From assembly GCA_022566265.1 (NCBI GenBank), contig JADFJG010000016.1, positions 1 through 40,000 on the forward strand: a stretch of 40,000 bases of DNA, written 5' to 3'. The position numbers and the translations under genes are program-made. Source of the DNA: Pseudomonadota bacterium. Lineage in GTDB: Bacteria > Pseudomonadota > Alphaproteobacteria > SMXQ01. Shown here piece after piece: positions 18,439-26,787 of this stretch; positions within the stretch are counted from its first letter, which is position 1, and every line of letters begins with the position of its first letter. Below the pieces are notes generated by a model that made no database searches, had not been told where the DNA came from, and was given only the letters and a program-made list of their open reading frames with translations.

Positions 18439-18920
18439 TGGCAAAATCTCATGTGACCACCACCGTCAACGGCGACGAGTACGAGTTCCTGTGCGATACC
18501 GAACAGACCCTTCTCGACATCCTCCGCGACGAGTTGCTGCTTACCGGCACCAAGGAGGGGTGCGCGACGGGCGACTGCGGCGCCTGCTCCGTGATGCTCG
18601 ACGGCTGCCTGGTTTGCGCCTGCCTGGTGCTCGGCGTCGAGGCGGCGGGCAAGTCGATCGAGACCGTCGAGGGGCTGGCGCATGGGGATGAGTTGCACCC
18701 CTTGCAGCAGAAGTTCCTGGAGCATAACGGGGCGCAATGCGGCATCTGCACGCCGGGCATGCTGATCGCCGCCAAGGCGCTGTTGGAGGTCGAGCCGGAT
18801 CCCAGCGAAACCGAGATCCGCTACTGGCTGGCCGGGAATCTCTGCCGCTGCACCGGCTATGACAAAATCATCCGCGCCGTCATGGCGGCGGCGGAAGAGA
18901 TGAGGGAGGTCCGGTCATGA
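18438..18920 (+). CDS. molybdenum hydroxylase 2Fe-2S small subunit (CoxS/XdhC-like)
   Basis: A 160-residue small subunit with two 2Fe-2S clusters. The N-terminal plant-ferredoxin-type cluster uses C42, C47, C50 and C62 (GCATGDCGAC, then CAC). The C-terminal helical domain cluster uses C101, C104, C136 and C138 (QCGICTPGM and NLCRCTGY). It relays electrons from the molybdenum site to the FAD subunit. Its ATG overlaps the preceding stop (TGATG) and its own stop overlaps the next start (ATGA), so the three subunits should be made in fixed ratio. No export signal is visible, indicating a cytoplasmic enzyme. Confidence 0.95.
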   Translation: MAKSHVTTTVNGDEYEFLCDTEQTLLDILRDELLLTGTKEGCATGDCGACSVMLDGCLVCACLVLGVEAAGKSIETVEGLAHGDELHPLQQKFLEHNGAQCGICTPGMLIAAKALLEVEPDPSETEIRYWLAGNLCRCTGYDKIIRAVMAAAEEMREVRS

Positions 18921-21199
18921 CCATCACGCAGGACGATCTGAGGTACGATCCGGACCGTAAACTGAAGGTCGTCGGCACCACCCCGATCAAGCCCGATGGC
19001 GTCGACAAGGTCACCGGCCGGGCGAAGTTCGGCGCCGATGTCCACCTGCCGGGCATGCTGGTCGGCAAGGTGCTGCGCAGCCCCTACGCCCATGCCATCA
19101 TCGAGTCCATCGATACGTCGGCGGCCGAGGCCCTTGCCGGCGTCAAGGCGGTGGTCACGCGGGACGATTTCCCCGAACTGCCGCCGGGCGAATTCCGCAA
19201 CATCAGTTGCAACTTCATGGCCCGGGAAAAGGCCTTCTACGACGGTCATGCGGTGGCGGCGGTGGCGGCGACCAGCGAGCGGATCGCCAAGAAGGCGCTG
19301 AAACTGATCGTCGTCGACTACCAGGTGCTGCCCCACGTCATCGACGTCATGGACGCGATCAAGCCCGATGCGCCGATCCTGTTCGAGGACATGGTGACCC
19401 AGGGGATGGACCCGGCGCGCGGGGGGCCGACCAACATCGTGCAGCGCAAGGAATTCACCATGGGCGATGCCGATGCCGGGTTCGCCGAGGCCGACATCAT
19501 CGTCGAGCGCGTGTTCGACACCAAGCCCATGCATCAGGGCTATATCGAGCCCCAGGCCTGCGTCGCCAATTACACCGAGGACGGCCAGACCGAGCTTTGG
19601 TGCTGCACCCAGGGTCATTTCATCTACCGCACGCGCCTCGCCGCCGTCCTCAAGATGGACATCTCAAAGATCCGCGTCACCCAGTCGGAACTGGGCGGCG
19701 GTTTCGGCGGCAAGACCATGTTCTATATCGAGCCCGTGGCGATCGCGCTGTCGCGCAAGGCCAACCGGCCGGTGAAGATCACCCTCACGCGGAACGAGGT
19801 GCTGCGCGCCACCGGCCCCGTCGCCGGCACCCATTCCCGGATCAAGATGGGGATGACCAAGGACGGCAAGTTCACCGCCGCCGAGGCGGAGCTCTACTTC
19901 CAGACCGGACCGTTCACCGGTTCGGCGTTCGTCAACGCGCCCCAAGCCATGTTCACCCGATATGATCTGCAAAATATCCGCGCCGTCGGCTACGAGGTGG
20001 TGTCGAACCGGCCGAAGGTGAACGCCTTCCGCGCCCCTTGCGTGCCCCAGGTGGTTTTTGGCGTCGAGGGCGTGATCGACGAACTGGCCAAGAAGATCGG
20101 CATGGACCCGATCGACCTCAGGCTCAGGAACGCGGCGGTCGAAGGCTATGAGACCATCTACGGCGCCACCTTCGGGCCGGTCGGCTTCGTCGAGACCCTG
20201 GAAGCGGCCAAGGCCCACCCCCACTACACCGCGCCGCTCGGTGCCAACCAGGGCCGGGGCGTCGCCACCGGGTTCTGGTTCAACCGCGGCGGCGAAACCA
20301 CCGCGTCGCTCAACATCACCCCCGACGGCACGGTGACGCTGTTGCTGGGCAACCCCGATGTCGCCGGTTCGCGGGTTTCCATCTGCATGATGGTGGCGGA
20401 GGAGCTCGGCATCGGCGTCGACAAGGTCCGGCCGATCATCGGCGACACCAGCACCCTTGGCTTCAACCGCGTCACCGCCGGCAGCCGCGTGACCTTTTCC
20501 GCCGGCATCGCGGTGGTGCTATCGGCCCGCAAGGCGATCAAGATCCTGTGCCAGCGCGCCGCCATGATGTGGGACGTTCCCGAGGACGGCGTCGTGTTCG
20601 AGGACGGCCATGTCCGCCCGGCGAGCAGCAACGTCGGCGATTTCGAGCCGCTGTCGATCGCCGACATCGCCAAGAAGGCGACGGAGACCGGCGGCCCGAT
20701 CGCCGGCCACGCCGAGATCGTCGCCGAGGGCGCCGGGCCGGGCTTCGGCTGCCACATCGTCGACGTCGAGGTCGACAAGGAAACCGGCGCCGTCAAGATC
20801 GTGCGCTATACGGTGGTCCAGGACGCCGGCAAGGCGATCCACCCGCACCAGGTGGAGGGCCAGTATCAGGGCGCCGCCGCTCAGGGCATCGGCTGGGCGC
20901 TGAACGAGGAATATATCTACGACCAGGACGGGCGGATGGAGAACGCCGGTTTCCTCGATTACCGCATCCCCGTCGCCTCCGACCTGCCGATGATCGACAC
21001 CGTCATCATCGAGGTCCCCAATCCGTTGCATCCCTATGGCCTGCGCGGCGTCGGCGAGGTGCCCCTGGTTCCCACCATGGCGGCGATCGCCAATGCCATC
21101 GACGACGCCATCGGCATCCGGCCACGGTCGCTGCCGATGTCGCCGCCGAAGGTGCTGAAGCTCATCGAGGAGGCCGCGGAGGGCCGCGATCGGGCCTGA
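18917..21199 (+). CDS. molybdenum hydroxylase large catalytic subunit (xanthine dehydrogenase family)
   Basis: A 760-residue molybdopterin-binding subunit. The molybdenum-cofactor motif GGGFGGKT starts near residue 259, the substrate-side loop reads FRAPCVPQ near residue 372, and the catalytic glutamate is E714 in RGVGEVPL. The loop is not the CSFR of form I CO dehydrogenase, so CO oxidation is unlikely. It is closer to the RAP-type loops of hydroxylases acting on purines, N-heteroaromatics or aromatic thioesters. The reaction would be water-dependent hydroxylation of a carbon centre. The downstream gene belongs to the maleate isomerase/Asp-Glu racemase superfamily; with it, an N-heterocycle or dicarboxylate pathway is conceivable, but the substrate is unknown. 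Confidence 0.93.
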   Translation: MTITQDDLRYDPDRKLKVVGTTPIKPDGVDKVTGRAKFGADVHLPGMLVGKVLRSPYAHAIIESIDTSAAEALAGVKAVVTRDDFPELPPGEFRNISCNFMAREKAFYDGHAVAAVAATSERIAKKALKLIVVDYQVLPHVIDVMDAIKPDAPILFEDMVTQGMDPARGGPTNIVQRKEFTMGDADAGFAEADIIVERVFDTKPMHQGYIEPQACVANYTEDGQTELWCCTQGHFIYRTRLAAVLKMDISKIRVTQSELGGGFGGKTMFYIEPVAIALSRKANRPVKITLTRNEVLRATGPVAGTHSRIKMGMTKDGKFTAAEAELYFQTGPFTGSAFVNAPQAMFTRYDLQNIRAVGYEVVSNRPKVNAFRAPCVPQVVFGVEGVIDELAKKIGMDPIDLRLRNAAVEGYETIYGATFGPVGFVETLEAAKAHPHYTAPLGANQGRGVATGFWFNRGGETTASLNITPDGTVTLLLGNPDVAGSRVSICMMVAEELGIGVDKVRPIIGDTSTLGFNRVTAGSRVTFSAGIAVVLSARKAIKILCQRAAMMWDVPEDGVVFEDGHVRPASSNVGDFEPLSIADIAKKATETGGPIAGHAEIVAEGAGPGFGCHIVDVEVDKETGAVKIVRYTVVQDAGKAIHPHQVEGQYQGAAAQGIGWALNEEYIYDQDGRMENAGFLDYRIPVASDLPMIDTVIIEVPNPLHPYGLRGVGEVPLVPTMAAIANAIDDAIGIRPRSLPMSPPKVLKLIEEAAEGRDRA

Positions 21200-21269
21200 T
21201 CCGCCCGAGCCTCCCCTGAAAGGCCGCTTTTCCACCGCCGGCGCGCGTCGGGGAATTAAGGAGGGTGTC

Positions 21270-22004
21270 GTGGCTTTTACCAATTGGCGCGGCGTCGTTG
21301 GCTGCATCAAGCCCAACCTCCACGCCGGATCGACCGAGGACCTTATCCGGCTGCTGCCGGACGGTGTCGGCCTGATCCCGCTGTTCCTGGATTTGCCGCA
21401 TGAGCGTGGCGAGGCGCGCCTCGCCGCCGCCCGCACGGGCTACGAGGAGAAGATCAAGGTCCTCGCCGCACGGAAGGTCGACCTCATCCTGCCCGACGGG
21501 ACGGCGTTGTTCATGCTTCCGGGCGTCGACGGCGAGCGCGACATGATCCGCCGGTGGGAGAAGCGCTACGAGACGCCCATCGTCACCTCGGGCATGAGCC
21601 TCATCGGCGCCATGGCGGCGATGGAGTTCAAGAAGGTGATCGGCATCCGGCCCTACACCTGGACCCACGGCGCCGATTTCACCTTGCGCTACCTGGCCGG
21701 CGCCGGCTTCGATATGTTGTGCGTCGTAAGCCCCGAAGGCTACGACTATCGCGATGTCCAGAATATCCCGTCGGTGGCGGTCTACCGGACGGCGAAGAAA
21801 GCCTTCCTCGCCCACCCCGAGGCCGACGGAATATGCATCCTCGCCAGCATCATGCGCACCGGCGACATGATCCAGACCATCGAGGACGATCTCGGCCTGC
21901 CCGTGGTCTCCGCCCTCACCGCGCGGTGCTGGCAGATCCAGAAGCACCTCCGTATCCGCTCTCCGCTCGCCGGCTACGGGCGGCTGTTGCGGGAACTGCC
22001 CTGA
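21270..22004 (+). CDS. Asp/Glu racemase-superfamily protein lacking both catalytic cysteines
   Basis: A 244-residue protein of the maleate isomerase / arylmalonate decarboxylase group. It starts at GTG 21270 with a strong GGAGG just upstream. The two half-sites that normally carry the catalytic cysteines are recognisable but altered. DLILPDGTA at 71-79 has Gly77 where family members have the Cys of a CTS motif. ICILASIMRTGDM at 188-200 has Ala192 where they have the second Cys before T-N-x-R-T. The remaining cysteines (12, 151, 189, 220) are elsewhere. It follows the molybdenum hydroxylase large subunit by 70 bases on the same strand, so it is probably in the same operon. It may catalyse a cysteine-independent reaction or bind a ligand without catalysis. 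Confidence 0.75.
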   Translation: MAFTNWRGVVGCIKPNLHAGSTEDLIRLLPDGVGLIPLFLDLPHERGEARLAAARTGYEEKIKVLAARKVDLILPDGTALFMLPGVDGERDMIRRWEKRYETPIVTSGMSLIGAMAAMEFKKVIGIRPYTWTHGADFTLRYLAGAGFDMLCVVSPEGYDYRDVQNIPSVAVYRTAKKAFLAHPEADGICILASIMRTGDMIQTIEDDLGLPVVSALTARCWQIQKHLRIRSPLAGYGRLLRELP

Positions 22005-22034
22005 AGCCCCGCCGGGACCGCCAAAGGGAGGACG

Positions 22035-22502
22035 CTAATCGGTTTTCGCCTGGAGTCGTTCAAGGCTCGCCTTGGGCCATACCTCCGAAGCGTCGTACGC
22101 CGTTTCGTATGAGGCCGTATCCTCGGGGATATTGACCCAAGGCTGCTTGCTTCGCGTCCATATATGGGCCCCGGGCTTGAACCAATCGTTATCGTCGAGA
22201 GTGCCCGGTTTCAAGGTTAATGCGCCGGGCCGGCCCGAGGACTCGTTCCACAGGCTGCTACCGCAGGCGCCGCAGAAATAGACCTTTTTCCTATTGCCGC
22301 TGTCGGCGATCAATTCGCCGGACATCGGTTGCCCCTTGGTGCGGCGCAACTGGCTTTCCTCGATGATCATGGAGATGCCGAAGGCGCCGCCGGTCAGCCG
22401 TTGACAGTCGGTACAATGGCAAGCATGGGTGAATAATGGATCGCCTTCCAATAGGTAACGAACCGCGCCGCAAGCGCAGCCGCCTGGTCTCGTCGTCGTC
22501 AT
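22035..22502 (-). CDS. GFA-family (glutathione-dependent formaldehyde-activating-like) protein
   Basis: A zinc-binding beta-tent protein of 155 residues, starting MTTTRPGGCACGAVRY. The zinc ligands are visible: C9 and C11, then C28, C30 and C33 (CHCTDC), and the FCGACGSSL motif. The founding member was described as binding glutathione and formaldehyde, but most family members are of unknown function. I used ATG 22502 because the sequence before it (three imperfect 12-bp repeats) is unlike the family. It faces the preceding Asp/Glu-racemase-like gene tail to tail with a 30-base gap. A link with the glutathione-dependent formaldehyde dehydrogenase 17 kb away is only suggestive. Confidence 0.85.
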   Translation of the reverse strand: MTTTRPGGCACGAVRYLLEGDPLFTHACHCTDCQRLTGGAFGISMIIEESQLRRTKGQPMSGELIADSGNRKKVYFCGACGSSLWNESSGRPGALTLKPGTLDDNDWFKPGAHIWTRSKQPWVNIPEDTASYETAYDASEVWPKASLERLQAKTD

Positions 22503-22516
22503 CCTTGACCCCCCGA

Positions 22517-22549
22517 ATTGCCGGCCATATTGCCGGCCACATTGCCGGA
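22517..22549. repeat. 12-bp repeat in nearly three copies
   Basis: ATTGCCGGCCAT, ATTGCCGGCCAC and a partial ATTGCCGGA follow each other at 22517-22549, just upstream of the GFA-family gene. Confidence 0.8.
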
Positions 22550-22653
22550 TAGCGCCGTGGAAGCGCTGTCTCGCCGAGATCTGAATATACGACATTATCA
22601 ACCCGGCGGCGGCGCCAGGCTTGCGGTGGAAGCCCAATCGGTCCGGGACGGCG

Positions 22654-22694
22654 AAAAAAAAGCGCCGCCACCGGATTTGACCCGGGGGCGGCGC
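22654..22694 (-). terminator. rho-independent terminator of the metallopeptidase gene
   Basis: On the minus strand an 8-bp perfect stem, GCGCCGCC (22694-22687) with GGCGGCGC (22669-22662), closes a 17-base loop and runs directly into eight T residues. It lies 20 bases after the metallopeptidase stop. Confidence 0.92.
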
Positions 22695-22714
22695 AGTGAC
22701 AGCCAGGTTCAGGC

Positions 22715-24682
22715 TCAGGAGGTCTTCTTGTTGCCCTTGGCGCGCGGCGGAGGGAAGGAGACGGCGCCGCTGGGTTGGGATTCGTGATCGGCGTGGTCGA
22801 TGGCGGTGATGGTGTAGACGTAACTGCCCTTGCGCCCGACCGTGCGGTCGGTGTAGCCAAGGCCGGTCACCTCGGCGAGGAACACCCCGTCGCGATAGAC
22901 GCGATAGGCGGCGATACCCGAGCCCGGCGCGACGTCAACCGCCGCCTCCCAGCCGAGCACCGCCAACACCGTGCCCCGGTAGCGGTCCTTCGACACTACC
23001 AGTCCACCCGGCGCCAGCGGCGCCACCGAGTCGACCTGCAGGATCGCCGAAGCGCTGACCTCGGCGTGGGCGCCGCCGGGGTCGTTCGCCGTCATCCACA
23101 GGGTGTAGGGGCCGTCACTCGCATTGTCGACATCGACGGTGAGGACCGCCGTCGCCGTCTCGCCGGGGGCGACGTCGAGGACGTTCGGCGTCAGGGTGCC
23201 GGTGAAAATGTCGAGATCGGAGATCAGATCGAAAGACGAGGGACCGCAGAGCGCGCTGTCGTTGTTGGTCACCGAGACGCCATAGGCCGCCTGGAACGGG
23301 CCGTTATCGGGGACGACCTGCGGCGACGGTCCGACGGCGAGCAGTGGCGCCGAACGCGTGCATTTGTCGAAGGAGATATCGACGGTGACGGTGGCCGCGT
23401 CCTTGGCGATCTGCCTCACCGTCAGCCCGAGCTTGAGATCGACGAAGATCTCGCCGTCGGCAAGGGCGTCGATGAAGAAGGACTTCCGGCCCGCCGACAG
23501 GCCGTGGTGGATGTTGACGCCGGCGGTATATTGCGACCACATGGCGAGGTCGAGCCCGGCGGTCTGGCGGTACGAAAGATAATAGTAATCGCCGGTGTCG
23601 GGCCGTTCGACCTTGATCACCTGGGGGGCGGCGTTGACGGCGGGGTCGCTGCCGAGCCTGGCGATGTCGAAGACGCCGTCGGCGGTGACGGTGGTGACCA
23701 TACCGGAAACGGTGTTCAGCCAGCCGATCTGGTCGAGATGGACGCCGTTGAATTTGCGCTGGTAGCAGCAAAAACCCATGGCATCGGAAAGATCGCCGTA
23801 CTCGGAATCGACGACGCCGTCATTGTCGAGGTCGGTGGAGGCATGAAGCCAACCGAGATTGTGGCCGACCTCGTGAACGTAGATCACGGCGTTGTTATAG
23901 ACACTCCAGGATCGCCTGGTGGCGGTGCCGCCATAGGGTCCGACCTCGCCAAGGGCGAGCCACGCGCAGTCCGAGATGGACTTGGGCGGCACCAGATAGA
24001 TCTTGTTGTGGTAAAGCGATAGATCGACGCCGGCATTGACCGCCGCCGCATCGGCGTCCCTGGCGATGGTCCAGATCGGGCAGTTCGGAGAGTAGGGGAT
24101 TTCGAGGATGACGACGTCGGACGCCCGGTCGCCGGGGTAGGAAAGCCGACCGAAGGAGCCCTCGTCATAGACGGTGTTGAGCGAGTAGCTGTCGGTGAAC
24201 AACACCCCGGCGCCGGCATCGGCCGTGGTGGCGCCGTAATAGCCGGGACTGTTGGACATGTTGACCACCATCAGCAGGGCCCGGCGCTGGCCGGCCGTCA
24301 CCGCGCCGGCCACCGTCACGTCGTCTCCGGTCCCCGCGCCCTGCCGGTCGGCCTGGGCGATCTCGTTGACCCAGAGCTCTTTGCCGACGGCGCGGCCCCT
24401 GATCCTGACCTTGGCGCCGGTGCGGAGCGACTTGGGCGGCTTGCCCTCGAACTTGAGCTCGAGCATCTCGCCGCTGTCGTCCTCGTCGAGGAAGAAGACG
24501 GTACGCGATTTGTTGCGGTCGAACTCGTCGATATGAATGACGGTGACCGTACCGTTGACTTCCACGACCGGCGCATTGTCGTGGCGGGCGGCCGAGACCG
24601 GCAAGGCCATCGATGCCAACAGCATGATCGTCAATGCCGCCAGGGCGGCGAGCCCTACGCGGGCGCAGATATATTTAACCAC
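22715..24682 (-). CDS. secreted gametolysin-type (M11) zinc metallopeptidase with C-terminal Ig/FN3-like domains
   Basis: An exported zinc endopeptidase of about 655 residues. I place the start at GTG 24682, with GGAG six bases upstream. It gives a textbook signal peptide, MVKYICARVGLAALAALTIM and onward to PVSA. An upstream ATG at 24721 has no ribosome site. After a small N-terminal beta-domain (VVEVNGTVTVIHIDEF) comes the peptidase domain. Its zinc site HEVGHNLGWLH is at about residues 270-280 and a CCYQRK segment lies in the Met-turn region. A CARDB/alpha-amylase-stabilising-like Ig domain follows (about 430-540), then an FN3-type domain (about 550-640). Substrate and host-cell role are unknown. 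The leader is exceptionally A/T-rich with an inverted repeat, and a strong terminator ends the unit, so it is monocistronic. Confidence 0.85.
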   Translation of the reverse strand: MVKYICARVGLAALAALTIMLLASMALPVSAARHDNAPVVEVNGTVTVIHIDEFDRNKSRTVFFLDEDDSGEMLELKFEGKPPKSLRTGAKVRIRGRAVGKELWVNEIAQADRQGAGTGDDVTVAGAVTAGQRRALLMVVNMSNSPGYYGATTADAGAGVLFTDSYSLNTVYDEGSFGRLSYPGDRASDVVILEIPYSPNCPIWTIARDADAAAVNAGVDLSLYHNKIYLVPPKSISDCAWLALGEVGPYGGTATRRSWSVYNNAVIYVHEVGHNLGWLHASTDLDNDGVVDSEYGDLSDAMGFCCYQRKFNGVHLDQIGWLNTVSGMVTTVTADGVFDIARLGSDPAVNAAPQVIKVERPDTGDYYYLSYRQTAGLDLAMWSQYTAGVNIHHGLSAGRKSFFIDALADGEIFVDLKLGLTVRQIAKDAATVTVDISFDKCTRSAPLLAVGPSPQVVPDNGPFQAAYGVSVTNNDSALCGPSSFDLISDLDIFTGTLTPNVLDVAPGETATAVLTVDVDNASDGPYTLWMTANDPGGAHAEVSASAILQVDSVAPLAPGGLVVSKDRYRGTVLAVLGWEAAVDVAPGSGIAAYRVYRDGVFLAEVTGLGYTDRTVGRKGSYVYTITAIDHADHESQPSGAVSFPPPRAKGNKKTS

Positions 24683-24723
24683 GGGGTTCTCCGGATAATG
24701 AAGCTCAAGAACAACCGACATTA

Positions 24724-24749
24724 AACACTTTAAAACTATAAAAAGTGTT
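24724..24749 (-). promoter_or_regulatory. inverted repeat in the metallopeptidase leader
   Basis: AACACTTT (24724-24731) and AAAGTGTT (24742-24749) are exact reverse complements around a 10-base A/T spacer, about 40 bases upstream of the chosen GTG start. It may be a repressor operator or an RNA hairpin in the leader. Confidence 0.5.
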
Positions 24750-25101
24750 AATAAAACTCAGATTATATTTATACTTTCGTAAGTTAATCCAATATAAATA
24801 CTTACAATACGCCTAAAATTTGACATAATTACTTATTTCTTCCTTGATATGGCCTCACCTCATCTTTGTGGGAGGGGTCCGCCACTTCCGGGGGCGTTTG
24901 GCGGCGCGCGGCGAAGGGCGCGGTTATGGGCGCGGGTGCGCGCTGGGGCATGGGTGCCGCCAAGGGCGTGGCCGGGGGCGCTTAAGAGGGCCGGTGGCGG
25001 GGTTACCCCGGCCTGCCTTCGCCTGCCCTCCGCACGCTTGCGGGAGGCGGGCCGTAGCGACCTGCCCTCCGCCCTGCGGCCCATAGCCTCTGGGCGACGG
25101 G

Positions 25102-25148
25102 CCGTACGACTTCGGGAGGCGGGAGCGACGGCTTCGCGCGGGCAGGCG
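25102..25148 (+). repeat. 47-bp dispersed inverted repeat, copy 1
   Basis: This segment, starting CCGTACGACTTCGGGAGGC and ending GGGCAGGCG, matches the reverse complement of 26788-26834 with two differences over 47 bases. It begins four bases beyond the flavin reductase stop. Flanking words such as CCGGCCTGCCTTCGCC are also shared, although spacing differs, as in an intergenic repeat family with internal rearrangement. Confidence 0.85.
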
Positions 25149-25151
25149 GCG

Positions 25152-25760
25152 CTAATCCGGCCGGTTCATGGTGAACACCAGGTCCACCCGGGTGTAGTCC
25201 ATGTAGCCGAGCCGGGCGATGGGTTTGAATTTGGTCAGATCCACCATGCCGTCGGTGAGCACGTCGTCGCTGATATGGATGCCGATGACCCGGCCGAAGA
25301 CGACGCCGGTGCGCAACGCGGGGTCGTGGGTCGGCAAATCCACCGTCTGATGGTAAAGGCACTCGAGATGGATCGGCGAGGCCTTGACCCTCGGCGGCTT
25401 GATCAGCACCGATGGCTCGGCCTCGAGACCGGCCAACGCCATCTCGTCGGCGTCGGGCGGCAGCATCGCGCTGGTCCGGTTCATCTGCTCCCTGAGATCC
25501 CAGGTCGCGATGTTGACGACGAATTCGCCGGTCTCCTCGCAATTGGTGATGGTGTCCTTGGGATTGACCTCCCTGGGGCCGCCGCTCGAGAACATGACCA
25601 TCTGCGGGTTGGAAGAGACGCCGTTGAAGAAGCTGTAGGGCGCGAGGTTGACGATACCATCGCGATTCAGCGTCGAGATCCAGCCGATCGGGCGGGGGAC
25701 GAGGCAACTCTTGAACGGGTCGTGGGGCAGTCCGTGGTGGTCCTTGGTTTCATAAAACAT
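25152..25760 (-). CDS. flavin reductase-like FMN-binding protein
   Basis: A 202-residue member of the flavin reductase-like split-barrel family. It starts MFYETKDHHGLPHDPFKSC at ATG 25760, with GAGGGAG seven bases upstream. Typical elements are VPRPIGWISTLNRDGIVNLAPYS, where FMN binds, then FNGVSSNPQMVMFSS and TGEFVVNIATWDLREQMN. Members either reduce flavin for a partner monooxygenase or bind FMN for their own redox reactions. No monooxygenase lies nearby. The gene is flanked downstream by a dispersed repeat copy and upstream by a lower-GC gene pair. Confidence 0.9.
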   Translation of the reverse strand: MFYETKDHHGLPHDPFKSCLVPRPIGWISTLNRDGIVNLAPYSFFNGVSSNPQMVMFSSGGPREVNPKDTITNCEETGEFVVNIATWDLREQMNRTSAMLPPDADEMALAGLEAEPSVLIKPPRVKASPIHLECLYHQTVDLPTHDPALRTGVVFGRVIGIHISDDVLTDGMVDLTKFKPIARLGYMDYTRVDLVFTMNRPD

Positions 25761-25905
25761 GTGCGCGCTCCCTCGGCACGGTATGGTAATGGCGAAGAAT
25801 AGCATCTTTTCCGCGCTTTAGCCCGGATTGCGCCCTTGGCGCCGGGGTAGTGCATCAGTTTGAAAATGACGGGGGTTGATAGCAGACAAGCTCCTAGAAG
25901 TGGGT

Positions 25906-26352
25906 TTAGGGGCTTGCCACCTTGATGGTGTGGTCGGCTGAGCGCACGGTGAATTTTAGGCCATTCCTGCTTGGATCGTAGTTCATGCGCCAGCGGTCAA
26001 GGATATCACGACCTAGAATCGAAGGCATTCTCATCAGGTCTTGGTGAACCTCAGGGATCAACATTGTGATGGAATAGTATTGGGTCAGGTTTCTATTTGG
26101 CTCGTCAAATACAAGCACCGCAGTTTCTTGAAAACACGCGGCATCACCACCCATTCCACCAACCACTGTAGGATCGATAAGGGCATTATGGTCGATCCCC
26201 ATTTTGATGGCGTCGGTTGGCATCAGGGTACTACTATCGGCCCCAGTATCGACTAGAAACGAAATATTCGTTGAGGCCTGGATACGCGGCAAGAGTAACC
26301 GACCGCTCACATAGGGGCGGCCAGTAGTATTGCCAAAGCGTCCGACAATCAC
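25906..26352 (-). CDS. retropepsin-like aspartic protease
   Basis: A 148-residue clan AA aspartic protease. The active-site motif FLVDTGADSSTL has its catalytic Asp at D35, and the later ILGRDILDRW at 112-121 matches the conserved hydrophobic-Gly flap-side motif. Such single-domain proteins work as homodimers, like retroviral proteases. The GTG start at 26352 lies four bases after the stop of the upstream gene, so translation is probably coupled. There is no signal peptide or membrane segment. Base composition is well below that of neighbouring genes, suggesting acquisition. The natural substrate is unknown. Confidence 0.82.
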   Translation of the reverse strand: MIVGRFGNTTGRPYVSGRLLLPRIQASTNISFLVDTGADSSTLMPTDAIKMGIDHNALIDPTVVGGMGGDAACFQETAVLVFDEPNRNLTQYYSITMLIPEVHQDLMRMPSILGRDILDRWRMNYDPSRNGLKFTVRSADHTIKVASP

Positions 26353-26356
26353 AGTA

Positions 26357-26647
26357 TTACAAGATTAAGGTACGCTGTGTCCGCTCTATGAAGCGCACTA
26401 TGACATCCGAGCGACGAACGCCCTTCCGATCGACCTTGCGAAGAACGCTGTCTAAACTTTCTCCGTAGGCGACGACAGTGCTATCTGAAACGGCAATCCA
26501 TTGATCTGGATACTCATTAATGAGCTTGGGCTGGTTACTGGATAGGACCCGCGCGGATCGCTGGAATTTGCGCAGAGAACGCGCGGTGTTATCCGGACGT
26601 TCATTCATCCGCGCCAAGGCGCTCAGGACGGCAGCCTTATTGCTCAT
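26357..26647 (-). CDS. small DUF5678-like protein paired with the aspartic protease
   Basis: A basic protein of about 96 residues starting MSNKAAVLSALARMNERPDN. CGGAG lies about ten bases before ATG 26647; an earlier in-frame ATG at 26674 is possible. The C-terminal half has the pattern YPDQWIAVSDSTVVAYGESL followed by VRRSDVIVRFIE, which resembles DUF5678 (a PxxWVA...VVAxGxSL core ending in a strand with FI). Proteins of this type are often seen beside retropepsin-like proteases, which fits the four-base gap to the protease gene here. Function is unknown; it may be a partner or substrate of the protease. The low G+C matches that of the protease gene. Confidence 0.6.
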   Translation of the reverse strand: MSNKAAVLSALARMNERPDNTARSLRKFQRSARVLSSNQPKLINEYPDQWIAVSDSTVVAYGESLDSVLRKVDRKGVRRSDVIVRFIERTQRTLIL

Positions 26648-26787
26648 GGTGGTTCGACTCCGAATGCGATTCATGCAGGAGGGAGTTTAACACACTTTGT
26701 CAAGGGCCAGAGGTCTATCACGTGTTACCGACACCGACACCGGCGCCGGATGCCGCTTGACCGGTCCGGGGCACGCGTGCCACGTTT

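Larger units (their letters stand above)
24683..25151. other. A/T-rich leader of the metallopeptidase and a GC-rich repeat tract
   Basis: There is no gene in these 469 bases. The part up to about 24840 is strongly A/T-rich and should hold the metallopeptidase promoter. From about 24990 the sequence becomes very GC-rich and contains CCGGCCTGCCTTCGCC, a hairpin-forming CCTCCGC/GCGGGAGG pair, and a 47-base segment that recurs inverted at 26788-26834. Confidence 0.6.

Noticed and set aside
18917-21199. Form I CO dehydrogenase large subunit
   Set aside because: The active-site loop reads FRAPCVPQ rather than the CSFR signature, so only the general molybdenum hydroxylase family is supported.
22775-24022. 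415-codon plus-strand frame opposite the metallopeptidase
   Set aside because: Antisense shadow; the minus strand has signal peptide, zinc motif and terminator.
24990-25148. CRISPR array or insertion sequence in the GC-rich repeat tract
   Set aside because: There are no regularly spaced repeats with unique spacers, and no transposase gene lies nearby; it fits a dispersed intergenic repeat better.
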